Shown here: positions 24,504-33,442 of the stretch, piece after piece
Layout of the letters: every line of letters starts with the position of its first letter
How positions within the stretch are numbered: position 1 is the stretch's first letter
NCBI RefSeq assembly: GCF_003674095.1
Contig: NZ_RDBF01000001.1
Coordinates: forward strand, 1-64,000
Direction of reading: 5' to 3'
DNA length: 64,000 nucleotides
From: Aeromicrobium phragmitis
GTDB lineage: Bacteria; Actinomycetota; Actinomycetes; Propionibacteriales; Nocardioidaceae
Notes under the pieces: generated by a model
Told to the model about the DNA's origin: nothing
Database searches by the model: none
Seen by the model: only the letters and a program-made list of their open reading frames with translations
Translations under genes and position numbers: made by a program

Positions 24504-25802
24504 CTAGGTCTGCGCGGCGAGGAGAGCCGTGTGCACCGCCTCGATGCTGCGGTCGACGTCGTCATCGGTCGTCGCCGCGTTGAGACGGCGATCGCCGGTG
24601 GGGAAGGCGGGCTCGAGAATTCCTTGGGACAACAGCGAGGCGTGATACCGGCCGTACGCGTCGGCATCGGACTGCATCGCCTCGCGGAAGTTGGTGGGCA
24701 GCTCCCCGCGGAAGTAGACGCACCACTCCGAACCGAGGCCGTCCACCGTCGCCCGCGCTCCGGTGTCGTCGATCGCCTTGGCGATCCCCTGCCGCAAGCG
24801 CGCCCCGAGATCCCACAGGCGCTGGTGCACGTTCTCGGTCTCCATGATGCGCAGCGTCGTGTTGGCCGCCGCGAGGGAATACGGAGAAGCGTTATACGTG
24901 CCGTCGATGGTGGCCTGATCGCGGTCGTAGGCGCCCAGGTGGCCCATCAATGCGTTCGAGCCAGCCAAGCCCGCGAGGGAGTAACCGTTGGCCACCGCCT
25001 TGCCGAACGCGGTGAGGTCCGGAGTTACACCACACAGCGACTGATAGCCCCCGATCGCCGCGCGGAAACCCGTCTTGACCTCGTCGAACGTCAGCACGAC
25101 CCCATGTCGGGTGCACAGCTCGCGCAGCAACTCCAGGAAGCCCGGCTGAGCCGGGATGCAGCCGAAGCTGTGGATGTAGGGCTCAGCGAACGCGATCGCG
25201 AGCTCCTCGCCGTACGTGGTGAAAGCAGCTTCCAGGCCCGCCCGGTCGTTCCACTCGACGACCACGACATCGTCAACAACCGCAGGATGGAGGCCGCCGC
25301 CGTTCGGCGTGTTGAGGATCGAGTTCGCATTGAGATCCTTACGCGAACTGCCCACCGCGACATGATCGTTCCACCCGTGGTACGAGCCATGGAACTTGAG
25401 CACCTTGAGCCGCCCCGTGGCCGCTCGTGCAACATGCACCGCATGCATCGTGGCGTCAGTTCCCGACGTGCAGAAGGCGACCTTCTCCGCCGACGGCATC
25501 ACCTCGCAGATCTTCTCCGCCAGCTCCGCCTCACCGCGCTGTGGTCCGACACCCGTCAGATCGCACGTGGAGACCGCCTCGTAGACCGCTCGGTTCACCC
25601 GCTCATCGCTGTGGCCGAGCACGATCGGCCCCCACGCGTTCAGGTAGTCGAGGTACCGACTGCCCTCGTCGTCCCACACGTACGCGCCCTCGGTACGGAC
25701 GAACACCTGCTTCCATCCGACGCGATGGCCCGAAGACACCCCGCGGGGAACGACGGCACGCGCCCTGGTCCACGTGGGATGATCGTCATTGGGCTGCGAC
25801 AT
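24504..25802 (-). CDS. Class III aminotransferase (glutamate-1-semialdehyde aminomutase-like)
   Basis: 432 residues, PLP fold type I, subgroup III. Landmarks are YLDYLNAWGPIVLGHSD, FCTSGTDATMHAVHVARAATG (phosphate-binding), HGSYHGWND, LTFDEVKTGFRAA (cofactor Asp region) and the PLP lysine in FGKAVANGY near residue 270. The similarity to glutamate-1-semialdehyde 2,1-aminomutases is strong, but the catabolic context argues against haem synthesis. Omega-amine or beta-amino acid transaminases share the fold. It overlaps the GMC oxidoreductase gene by 17 bases, so both enzymes are made together; it likely transfers an amino group in the degradation of the imported compound. Confidence 0.82.
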   Translation of the reverse strand: MSQPNDDHPTWTRARAVVPRGVSSGHRVGWKQVFVRTEGAYVWDDEGSRYLDYLNAWGPIVLGHSDERVNRAVYEAVSTCDLTGVGPQRGEAELAEKICEVMPSAEKVAFCTSGTDATMHAVHVARAATGRLKVLKFHGSYHGWNDHVAVGSSRKDLNANSILNTPNGGGLHPAVVDDVVVVEWNDRAGLEAAFTTYGEELAIAFAEPYIHSFGCIPAQPGFLELLRELCTRHGVVLTFDEVKTGFRAAIGGYQSLCGVTPDLTAFGKAVANGYSLAGLAGSNALMGHLGAYDRDQATIDGTYNASPYSLAAANTTLRIMETENVHQRLWDLGARLRQGIAKAIDDTGARATVDGLGSEWCVYFRGELPTNFREAMQSDADAYGRYHASLLSQGILEPAFPTGDRRLNAATTDDDVDRSIEAVHTALLAAQT

Positions 25803-27264
25803 GGTGTACTCCTTCGTGGGTCGTTGCCTCGGCGAGGTCGTCGAGCATCGCGGCGCTCAGCCGCTCAGCCACCATCACCGTCGGAAGATGGGTGTTCGCC
25901 CGCGGCACATCGGGCATGATCGAGGCGTCGATGACCCTCAGATGCCGCACCCCGAGCACCCGGCCGCGCTGGTCGACCACGGCATCGTCGTCATCGCTGC
26001 GCCCCATGCGCACGGTGCCCACGGCATGGAAGTAGTCGCCGACAGAGCTGTCTAGCCAGGCTTCGTAGGTCGGCTCGTCGTCGAGCGCCGATAGCGGCGT
26101 GCCCTCGGTGTCGATGAAGACCGATTCGACGATCTCCTGGAAGGGTTCGGTCGCCACGAGGCGTTGGAGCAGCCTGACCGCCTCGCGCATCGCCCGGCGG
26201 TCTTCGGGAGTCGACAACATGTTCTCGGCAGTGACCGGCGGTCCGTTCGGGTCGTCCGGATTCAGCGACACCTCTCCGCGCGAAGTGACGCGCATGACCG
26301 CGGCCATCAGCACCCCATGCGTCTCCGGCTCGGTCGGGGCGAGGGGCCCGTGCAGCGGAAGGAAATGGAGATCGCCCTCGCCGTTGCTCGAGGACAACCG
26401 CAACACGGATCCGATACAGGGCCCGGACGCCTCAGCGGCGCGATACTCGGGTTTGAGCCTCAGATACACCGACGCCGCCGGGTGATCCTGCAAGCGCTTG
26501 CCGATCCCGCGATGGTTCACTCCCGTTCGCAGCAAGACCGCCGGTGACTCGATCGCTCCGGCACACAGCACGACCTCGTCGGCTTCGAGGAGGGTGCCAT
26601 CGGCGAGCTCGACGCCGGTCGCACGATCACCCTCCATGACAAGCCGCAGCACCTCGCTGTTCGGACGAACGACGAGGTTGGCACGCGAACGGGCCGGATC
26701 CAGGTAGGCCTCGCGGCTCGATCGGCGGCCGCGCTCGTCCGCATGCCGCCACAACGCGCCGCCGCCGTCATCCGGACCGTAGGTGTCGACGTCGCTCGGC
26801 AAGCCGAACGACGTCGCGGCCGCGACCGTCGCCTGGTCGATCGGCGTGTACTGTTCGGGCCCGGACGCGGTGACGTCCTTCTTCAGGCGGGCGAACCACG
26901 GCTCGACTTCCGACCATGACCACTCGCCGAGCCCGTAATCGGTCGCCCAACCGTCGTAATCGGAGGGCAGACCAGGCAGAGCCAGCATCGCATTGACGAG
27001 ACCTGAACCGCCCACGCCCCGACCCCGTTGATACTCACGAGGAGCATCCGTGCCTAGCCGCGTCGCCATCAGGCGGGAGGCGAAGGCTCCCGTAGCTTTC
27101 AAGGCTTCGAGCCAGTTCAACGACGCCAGTTGGCCGGCCGTCATCGCATCGAACTCGTCAGGCCCGGACTCCAACAAGGTGACCTGATGGTCGCCGCTCT
27201 CTGACAACCGCGCCGCAACCACACAACCGGCGCTGCCCGCGCCAACCACAATGATGTTCGCCAT
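25786..27264 (-). CDS. GMC-family FAD oxidoreductase
   Basis: 492 residues. The N-terminal dinucleotide motif is VGAGSAGCVVAARLSESG with LLESGP, and the GMC signature is near residue 85 (RGRGVGGSGLVNAML). The middle FAD part includes LCAGAIESPAVLLRTGV. The C-terminal active-site region contains DYFHAVGTVRMG (His near residue 420) and ANTHLPTVMVAERL, where the second GMC catalytic His or Asn lies. The family oxidises alcohols such as choline. It lies 14 bases downstream of the MftD-like gene. An MftG-type GMC protein (part of mycofactocin systems) is possible but cannot be distinguished here. Confidence 0.83.
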   Translation of the reverse strand: MANIIVVGAGSAGCVVAARLSESGDHQVTLLESGPDEFDAMTAGQLASLNWLEALKATGAFASRLMATRLGTDAPREYQRGRGVGGSGLVNAMLALPGLPSDYDGWATDYGLGEWSWSEVEPWFARLKKDVTASGPEQYTPIDQATVAAATSFGLPSDVDTYGPDDGGGALWRHADERGRRSSREAYLDPARSRANLVVRPNSEVLRLVMEGDRATGVELADGTLLEADEVVLCAGAIESPAVLLRTGVNHRGIGKRLQDHPAASVYLRLKPEYRAAEASGPCIGSVLRLSSSNGEGDLHFLPLHGPLAPTEPETHGVLMAAVMRVTSRGEVSLNPDDPNGPPVTAENMLSTPEDRRAMREAVRLLQRLVATEPFQEIVESVFIDTEGTPLSALDDEPTYEAWLDSSVGDYFHAVGTVRMGRSDDDDAVVDQRGRVLGVRHLRVIDASIMPDVPRANTHLPTVMVAERLSAAMLDDLAEATTHEGVHHVAAQ

Positions 27265-27278
27265 CTCGCTTCACTCCC

Positions 27279-28454
27279 TCACCGCGTCGGGGCGACGAAG
27301 AAGTCGCGGTTGAGCACCATGAGGTCGTCTCGCGACAGTTCATCGATCGAGCCGCGGCCAATGCCGTACATCGTTTCGCGGATACCGCTCTTGAGGATCT
27401 GCAGCACCTGGTAGACGCCCTCTTCACCGCCGGCGGCCAGCCCGTACAAGAAGGCACGTCCCACGAACACCGCCTTGGCGCCGAGCGCAATCGCCTTGAC
27501 GACATCGGAACCGCGTCGGACACCGCCATCGACGACCACCTCGACCGAGTCGCCGACCGCCGTCACGATGTCGGGAAGATACCGGAGCGGAGAAGGGCTC
27601 CCGTCGATGTTGTTGCCACCGTGGTTGGAGACCGAGATGGCATCGGCGCCGACCTCGACGGCGAGCTTCGCGTCCTTGATCGTGTTGATGCCCTTCACCA
27701 TGAAGGGACCACCCCACAGTTCACGCAGCCAGCGCACGTCCTCCCAGGTGGGCGGCGGGGTCTCTTCGAACACGGACCACGCCTTGCCGAAGAAGGGAAC
27801 GGAGTCGTCGTTTCCGAACAGGTTCGGTACGCGAAGGTCCGGGATGGCCCCGCGCCTGAGATAACGGGCCAGCCATGCGGGTCGCGACAGTGCCTCGGGC
27901 GCGAGCCGGGCGATCGTCTTGGGCCCGAGGTCGCTCGGCGGTGCCGGCGGAACTCCCCAGTCGCGGCGTGGCGTATGCGACCAGTCGAGCGTCACGATGA
28001 GCCCCTTGGCACCGGCTCGCCGGGCCGCCTCCACCCTCCGCTCGATGTCGTGCTTCGTGCCCACCCAGTAGAGCTGGAAAAACGTGTCGGGATTTGCGCG
28101 AACGACGTCCGAGACGTCGTGGCCGGCCCAGGAACTCAGCCCCATGGCGGTGCCGGAGCGGGCGGCCGCGCGGGCAACGCCGACTTCCCCATCCGGGTGG
28201 ATGGCTTGCGCCCCGACCGGGGAGATCATCACCGGGAACTCGAGGTCCACGCCCATGATGCTGGTGCGCAGGTCGAAGCTCGTCGGCCTGTCGAAGATCG
28301 TGGGCGAGAACCCTAGCTCATTGAAGGCTCTGAGATTGTCGTCCAGCGTCCACCCCTGCTCGTTGCCCGCTTTAACTGCGAGCCACACGGCACGTGGCAG
28401 CGCCCGCTTCGCCTGCCGCTCAGCCTCGGCGAGGTTCCTGAATCGCACCCTCAT
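27279..28454 (-). CDS. FMN-dependent alpha-hydroxy-acid oxidase family protein, MftD-like
   Basis: 391 residues from the ATG at 28454, preceded by GGAACGGAAG. It is an FMN-binding TIM barrel: PVMISPVGAQAIHPDGE, MGLSSWAGHDVSDV, QLYWVGT, LIVTLDWSHTPRRDWG, FMVKGIN, then ISVSNHGGNNIDG and DGGVRRGSDVVKA. The SNHGGNN segment keeps the catalytic His but has Asn where lactate and glycolate oxidases carry an Arg that holds the substrate carboxylate. From memory, MftD, the amine-oxidising enzyme of mycofactocin maturation, has the same Asn. No mycofactocin precursor, radical SAM or MftE gene is nearby. It is the first gene of the operon and probably oxidises an amine or alcohol, not a hydroxy acid. Confidence 0.8.
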   Translation of the reverse strand: MRVRFRNLAEAERQAKRALPRAVWLAVKAGNEQGWTLDDNLRAFNELGFSPTIFDRPTSFDLRTSIMGVDLEFPVMISPVGAQAIHPDGEVGVARAAARSGTAMGLSSWAGHDVSDVVRANPDTFFQLYWVGTKHDIERRVEAARRAGAKGLIVTLDWSHTPRRDWGVPPAPPSDLGPKTIARLAPEALSRPAWLARYLRRGAIPDLRVPNLFGNDDSVPFFGKAWSVFEETPPPTWEDVRWLRELWGGPFMVKGINTIKDAKLAVEVGADAISVSNHGGNNIDGSPSPLRYLPDIVTAVGDSVEVVVDGGVRRGSDVVKAIALGAKAVFVGRAFLYGLAAGGEEGVYQVLQILKSGIRETMYGIGRGSIDELSRDDLMVLNRDFFVAPTR

Positions 28455-28743
28455 GCTTCCGTTCCTTCCCTCGGCGCACCGGACATCCGCAGCCCGTAGA
28501 CCCTTAGTGACTAGGAACACTAGGCCTGTAACACGCCTTCCGGCAATAGTTATTTGTGAATGTTTCGTAACTTGCGTGCCGCATCCGGCGCCCCACGCAG
28601 CACGCCAGGACGGAATACGGACTGGAACGGCGGTCAATGATCGACGAGAGCCCGCCGACACAATGCTGTAACGTCTATTCCCTCTAGCGCCTCTACTCGC
28701 CCATGTGTAATGATCTGGTCACAGCGTCGCTGAAGGGACCACC
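28455..28743. promoter_or_regulatory. Divergent promoter region of the two amine/amide operons
   Basis: 289 bases between the MftD-like gene (minus) and the glutamine-synthetase-like gene (plus). It contains an imperfect palindrome at 28502-28524 (CCTTAGTG, spacer, CACTAGG), a possible operator 48-70 bases upstream of the MftD-like start. An AT-rich patch (ATAGTTATTTGTGAATGTTT) follows at about 28546-28565. The plus-strand gene has GAAGGGACC before its ATG. The RpiR-family protein is the best candidate regulator, by context. Confidence 0.5.
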
Positions 28744-30039
28744 ATGAATCACGAACCGATGATGTTCATCGCCACAAACGACCTCGCCGGCCAGACGCGC
28801 GGCCGCGCGGTTCCCGCCTCGCGCGCGGACAGCGGTCTGCACAACGGCGTCGGGTGGGTGCCCGCCAACCTCGCCATCTCCTCGTTCGGCCACATCGTCG
28901 CGCCGAACGCCTTCGGGTCAACCGGCGACCTTCGCCTCATCCCCGACCCCACCACGCGAACGCACGTGCCCGGCACCGCCGAACATCCCGCCGTCGACGT
29001 CTATCTCGCCGACCAGCAACTGCTCGACGGCACGCCGTGGTCGTCGTGCCCCCGCGTCTTCGCGCGTTCCGCAGTCGAGGCGTTCACCGCCGAGACCGGC
29101 CTCGAAGTCGCTGCCTCCTTCGAGCACGAGTTCATGCTCGACGACCTCCCGACCAGCGCTCCGTTCAGCTGGCAGCGGTTCAGGGACGCCGAGCCGTTCG
29201 GCTCGGAGCTCGTCGAACTCCTGCAACTCAACGGCTTCGGGCCCGAAACGTGGTTGCCCGAGTACGGCGAGGACCAGTTCGAGATCACCATCGAGCCAAC
29301 CACCGCGGTGCTCGCGGCGGACCGGGCAGTGCTGCTCAAGGAACTCGTCCGCGACCTCGCCCGCCGCCACGGCCACCGGGCGACCTTCGCACCGCTGCTC
29401 GATCCCGACGGCAGCGGCAACGGCGTCCACATCCACCTGTCACTGCGCGACGCCACCACCGGCGAGCCGGTCCTCCACGACCCGTCGCAACCCAGCGGAC
29501 TGTCCGAACTCGGCCGCAAGTTCGCCGCCGGCGTCCTGACGCACGCCCGAGCGATCAGCGCGTTGACGGCTCCCAGCGCCTCATCGTTCCTCCGCCTGCT
29601 GCCCCACCGCTGGAGCACCGGCGGGATCTTCCTCGCCGAACGCAACCGCGAAGCGCTCCTGCGCATCTGCCCCACCGCCCCCGACGGCGACACAGCAGCC
29701 CGGCAGTACAACCTGGAATTCCGCGCCGGCGACGCGACCGCCAACCCCTGGCTCGCGATCGGCGCCCTGATCCGCGCGGGCCTGCACGGCATCACCGAGG
29801 ACTACCCGGCACCCACGATCTGGCCAGAGGACGCCAGCGAGGAGGACCTGGAAGGCGTCGAGCCGCTGCCGCGGGACCTTCCGGAGGCCTTGGAGGCACT
29901 GGAGAAGGATGACGTTGTCACGCGCTGGCTCGACCGCGACATGCTGGCGACGTTCCTGGCCATCAAGCGCGCCGAACTCGATCAGACCCGTGACCTCGAT
30001 CTGGCGGCGCTTTGCCGAAGGATCGCCGATGTCCACTGA
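28744..30039 (+). CDS. Glutamine-synthetase-like gamma-glutamyl ligase
   Basis: 431 residues with the glutamine synthetase catalytic fold. Visible pieces are the metal-binding SFEHEFML and DQFEITIEP, the histidine-containing NGVHIHLSL, FLRLLPHRWSTGG, and NLEFRAGDATANPWLA near residue 335 with the conserved Glu and Arg. It lacks the Tyr adenylylation segment of true GlnA. Relatives of this size ligate glutamate to amines such as polyamines or ethanolamine (PuuA, GlnA3, GlnA4 types). It starts the plus-strand operon, and the following amidohydrolase overlaps it by 11 bases. The two together correspond to the two halves of fused FluG/NodGS proteins of fungi and plants. Confidence 0.83.
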   Translation: MNHEPMMFIATNDLAGQTRGRAVPASRADSGLHNGVGWVPANLAISSFGHIVAPNAFGSTGDLRLIPDPTTRTHVPGTAEHPAVDVYLADQQLLDGTPWSSCPRVFARSAVEAFTAETGLEVAASFEHEFMLDDLPTSAPFSWQRFRDAEPFGSELVELLQLNGFGPETWLPEYGEDQFEITIEPTTAVLAADRAVLLKELVRDLARRHGHRATFAPLLDPDGSGNGVHIHLSLRDATTGEPVLHDPSQPSGLSELGRKFAAGVLTHARAISALTAPSASSFLRLLPHRWSTGGIFLAERNREALLRICPTAPDGDTAARQYNLEFRAGDATANPWLAIGALIRAGLHGITEDYPAPTIWPEDASEEDLEGVEPLPRDLPEALEALEKDDVVTRWLDRDMLATFLAIKRAELDQTRDLDLAALCRRIADVH

Positions 30040-31168
30040 TCTCGAGCGCGAGGTCGAAGAACTCGCGCTCATCGATCACCACGTGCACGGCCCGCTGGCC
30101 GGCCAGACCGACGACGCGACGTTCCAAAATCTGCTCACCGAATCGGACCGCCCACTCGCCCACGGAACGAGCGTGTTCCACTCGCACCTCGGAATGGCAA
30201 TCATCAACGAGTGCCCCGAGGTGCTCGGCCTCGACGGCGTGAGGACGCCAGCAGACTATCTGCGAGCTCGCCGCGATCTGCCCGTCGCGGAGCTGACGCG
30301 CACCCTGCTCGACGCCAGCGGAGTCGACGAATGGCTCGTCGACACCGGCCTCGGCGAGAGCCTGTTGATGGACCTGCCGACGATGTCGACGGTCACGCGC
30401 GGGAGCGTCCGCGAGATCGCCCGACTCGAGACCATCGCCGAGAAGCTCGTCACCACGACAACGGCGACGGGCTTGCACGACGCCGTCATCGGCCACCTCG
30501 ACGACCTCGCCCCGATGGTGGCGGGCTGGAAGTCCGTCATCGCCTACCGCCACGGCTTCGACTTCGACCCCACCCGGCCCTCACGCAGTGACGTCATCAC
30601 TGCAGCCGGCCGATGGATGCGCGCCATCGAGTCCGGAGCATCGCCGCGAGTGAGCGATCCCGTGCTACTGCGCATGCTGCTGTTCGCCGCCTGTGACACC
30701 GGCCTGCCTGTGCAGCTCCACGCCGGATACGGCGACCCCGACCTCGACCTGCACCGCAGCAACCCGGCGCTGCTCGTGGACTGGCTGCGCGAGGTGGAGT
30801 CGTCGGGCTCGGACATCATGCTGCTGCACTGCTACCCGTACCACCGCGAGGCCGGCTACCTCGCTCACGTGTTCCCCCACGTCTACTTCGACGTCGGACT
30901 CGCGATCAACTACACCGGCGCCGCCTCGACTCGCGTCATCGCCGAGAGCATGGAGTTGGCGCCGTTCACCAAGGTCCTCTACTCGTCGGACGCCTACGGG
31001 CCACCCGAACTGCACTATCTCGGTGCCCAGCTGTGGCGCCGCGGCACGGCCCGGACCTTGCAGTCCTGGATCGACGATGGCGGCTGGAGCGAGAACGACG
31101 CGTTGCGCGTCGCACGACTCATCGGGCGGGAGAACGCTCGCCGCGTCTACGGAGAAGCACATGAGTAA
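30029..31168 (+). CDS. FluG-type amidohydrolase
   Basis: 379 residues from the ATG at 30029, overlapping the ligase stop. It is a TIM-barrel amidohydrolase: metal-binding IDHHVHGPL near residue 15, a central GWKSVIAYRHG, QLHAGYGDPD, LLHCYPYHREAGYLA, then SSDAYGPPELHYL near residue 320 with the catalytic Asp. This matches the N-terminal domain of eukaryotic FluG/NodGS proteins, where it precedes a glutamine-synthetase domain. Bacterial members often lie beside GS-like ligases. The likely reaction is hydrolysis of a gamma-glutamyl or related amide, by inference. Confidence 0.8.
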   Translation: MSTDLEREVEELALIDHHVHGPLAGQTDDATFQNLLTESDRPLAHGTSVFHSHLGMAIINECPEVLGLDGVRTPADYLRARRDLPVAELTRTLLDASGVDEWLVDTGLGESLLMDLPTMSTVTRGSVREIARLETIAEKLVTTTTATGLHDAVIGHLDDLAPMVAGWKSVIAYRHGFDFDPTRPSRSDVITAAGRWMRAIESGASPRVSDPVLLRMLLFAACDTGLPVQLHAGYGDPDLDLHRSNPALLVDWLREVESSGSDIMLLHCYPYHREAGYLAHVFPHVYFDVGLAINYTGAASTRVIAESMELAPFTKVLYSSDAYGPPELHYLGAQLWRRGTARTLQSWIDDGGWSENDALRVARLIGRENARRVYGEAHE

Positions 31169-32339
31169 AGAACTGTGGGAAGCGCTCGAGCGGCAACTCC
31201 CCGCGGCGATCGAACTGCGGCACGAGTTGCACCGCGACCCCGAACTCTCGGGCGAGGAATCGATCACGCGTGACCGTGTCCTGGCAGCACTCGGGCCGTC
31301 CAGCGAGCCCCACAAGGTCGCCGAAACCGGCGCAGTAGTGCGCATCGGCGGGGCGGGGCCCGCCATCGGTCTGCGTGGCGAACTCGATGCTCTCCCGATC
31401 ACCGAGAACTCCGGGTACGAGTGGGCCTCACAGAACACCGGAGTGATGCACGCCTGTGGCCACGACGTCCATCTCGCAGCACTCGTCGCCGTCGGCCGCG
31501 CCATCGACGCGGTGGGAGGTGACTTTCCGTTGCTCGCCGTGCTCCAGCCGCGTGAGGAGACCTACCCCTCCGGCGCGCAGGACATCGCCTCGCACGGTGT
31601 GCTCGTCGACGAGGAATGCCAAGCGATGATCGGCGTCCATATTCAACCTACGCTCGACGAGGGAACCGTCGCCTGTGTACCCGGGGCGGTGAACGGCTCG
31701 TCCGACGAATTCACGATCGTCATCGAAGGCGAGCCCGGGCACGCCGCGTACCCGCATCTCACCCGTGACCCGCTGCTCGCGGCCGCCCACCTAGTTGTCG
31801 CTCTACAAGCAGTAGTGAGCAGGGTGATCGACCCGATGGCGTCGGCCGTACTCGGCGTCTCCTCCTTCTCCGCAGGCGAAGCTGCCAACGTGGTGCCGGG
31901 AGTGGCCCGCGTCTCGGGAACACTGCGCTCGCTGGACGATCACACGCGACTGCTCCTGCAGACGAAGCTGACCGAGACGGCCGATCACATCGCGCGTTCC
32001 CACGGCTGCACTGCCGAGACTCGCATCACCGTCGGTGAGCCCGTCCTTCGCAACAACCCGGAACTGGCGGAAGCGACATCCGCCCAGCTCCGCAGCCGAG
32101 GCGTCGAGGTGTCCCGCGGCTTGCGCTCTCTCGGGGCCGATGACTTCGCCTTCTTCGCCGAATACCTGCCCTCGCTCATGCTGTTCGTCGGCACGACCTC
32201 TGCCGAACGTTTGCACTCACCCACGTTCTTGCCGCCGGACGACAGCGTGCGCGCCGTCGCCGAGGCGATGCTGAGCGGCTACCTGGGCGCCTGCGAAGCA
32301 CTCAAACCACCCACCTCTCGAAGCAAGGAGTCGCAATGA
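31161..32339 (+). CDS. M20D-family amidohydrolase (HipO/ILL-like)
   Basis: 392 residues. The two-domain M20 metallopeptidase layout is clear: GLRGELDALPI, HACGHDVHLAAL with the first metal ligands near residue 95, PREETYPSGAQD with the Glu pair, the dimerisation domain from about 185 (EGEPGHAAYPHL), and the C-terminal ligand near LHSPTF. M20D enzymes split N-acyl or amide conjugates such as hippurate and indole-acetyl amino acids. It overlaps the upstream amidohydrolase by eight bases. It probably releases an amine or amino acid from an imported or intermediate amide. Confidence 0.85.
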   Translation: MSKELWEALERQLPAAIELRHELHRDPELSGEESITRDRVLAALGPSSEPHKVAETGAVVRIGGAGPAIGLRGELDALPITENSGYEWASQNTGVMHACGHDVHLAALVAVGRAIDAVGGDFPLLAVLQPREETYPSGAQDIASHGVLVDEECQAMIGVHIQPTLDEGTVACVPGAVNGSSDEFTIVIEGEPGHAAYPHLTRDPLLAAAHLVVALQAVVSRVIDPMASAVLGVSSFSAGEAANVVPGVARVSGTLRSLDDHTRLLLQTKLTETADHIARSHGCTAETRITVGEPVLRNNPELAEATSAQLRSRGVEVSRGLRSLGADDFAFFAEYLPSLMLFVGTTSAERLHSPTFLPPDDSVRAVAEAMLSGYLGACEALKPPTSRSKESQ

Positions 32340-33364
32340 CACGGTTTGTCGGTGTTCAGGACATGGTCCGCTGGATCGGGCAATCGGACGTGACGACGAT
32401 TCTCAACGGCATGATGGACTACCTCGAACATGACTTCCAGCGTTGGCAAGTCTTCGACAAGTCGGCCCGCGTCGCGAGCCACACGCCCTTCGGTGTCATC
32501 GAGCTCATGCCGACCAGCGACCACGAGACATACGCGTTCAAATACGTCAACGGGCACCCGTCCAACCCCGCACGCGGCTTCCAGACGGTGACCGCGTTCG
32601 GGGTTCTCGCCGATACCCACAACGGCTATCCCCGCTTCATGGCAGAGATGACGATCCTGACCGCTCTGCGGACTGCGGCGACGTCAGGACTGGTCGCCAA
32701 ACACCTGGCTCGGACCGACGCCAGCAGCATGGCGATGATCGGCACCGGAAGCCAGTCGGAGTTCCAAGCCCTGGCAATGCATGCCGCGCTCGGCATCACC
32801 ACCCTGCGCATCTGGGACCGCGACCCCGACGCAATGGCAAAGTTCGTTCGCAACATGCGCCCCCGGGGGTTCGACATCACCGTTGCCGCTGATGCTCGCG
32901 ACGCTGTGCGAGGCGCCGACATCATCACGACCTGCACGGCCGACAAGGTGCACGGCAGCGTACTTCCCGCCGACGCCGTCGCCCCGGGCGTCCATATCAA
33001 CACCGTGGGCGGCGACTGCCCGGGCAAGACGGAACTCGACCCCCGCATTCTGCACCTCGGCGACATCTTCGTTGAGTACACGCCACAAACCCGGGTCGAG
33101 GGCGAGATTCAACTACTGTCCCCCTCGCACCCAGTCACCGAACTCTGGGAAGCGATGACCGGGCGACACCCCGGGCGCACATCACCCGAGCAGATCACCA
33201 TCTTCGACTCGGTCGGGTTCGCTATCGAGGACTTCTCAGCCTTGCGCTATCTCCAGGACGCCGTCCGCGGCACGGACTTCGAGACGTACATCGACCTCGT
33301 CGCCGAACCCGACGATCCGAAAGACCTTTTCGGCATGGTGGGCTCGCTCTCCCCGATCGGCTGA
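32336..33364 (+). CDS. Ornithine cyclodeaminase/mu-crystallin family protein
   Basis: 342 residues. The substrate region includes FKYVNGHPSNPARG. The Rossmann motif MIGTGSQSEFQALAMHAALG lies near residue 140, followed by RDPDAMAKF and the dinucleotide-domain segment VNTVGGDCPGKTELD-like near residue 225. Family members are ornithine cyclodeaminases, alanine or lysine cyclodeaminases and ketimine reductases. The ligand cannot be assigned. It overlaps the M20D stop by four bases (ATGA) and closes the plus-strand operon. A ketimine- or amino-acid-converting step is a reasonable inference. Confidence 0.85.
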   Translation: MTRFVGVQDMVRWIGQSDVTTILNGMMDYLEHDFQRWQVFDKSARVASHTPFGVIELMPTSDHETYAFKYVNGHPSNPARGFQTVTAFGVLADTHNGYPRFMAEMTILTALRTAATSGLVAKHLARTDASSMAMIGTGSQSEFQALAMHAALGITTLRIWDRDPDAMAKFVRNMRPRGFDITVAADARDAVRGADIITTCTADKVHGSVLPADAVAPGVHINTVGGDCPGKTELDPRILHLGDIFVEYTPQTRVEGEIQLLSPSHPVTELWEAMTGRHPGRTSPEQITIFDSVGFAIEDFSALRYLQDAVRGTDFETYIDLVAEPDDPKDLFGMVGSLSPIG

Positions 33365-33442
33365 CGCTACGGGCGCGGCGGCGCCGGGCACGAGGAAGCC
33401 GGGACGCGAGCAACCCCACCACCGGCGGGTGAGGAGACCTCG

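Noticed and set aside
24504-25802. Haem biosynthesis role (HemL) for the class III aminotransferase
   Set aside because: The gene is embedded in a transporter and oxidoreductase operon with overlaps, and no other haem genes are near.
27279-28454. Complete mycofactocin biosynthesis cluster
   Set aside because: Only MftD-like and GMC genes are present. No precursor peptide, radical SAM, MftB, MftE or MftF gene was found in the window.
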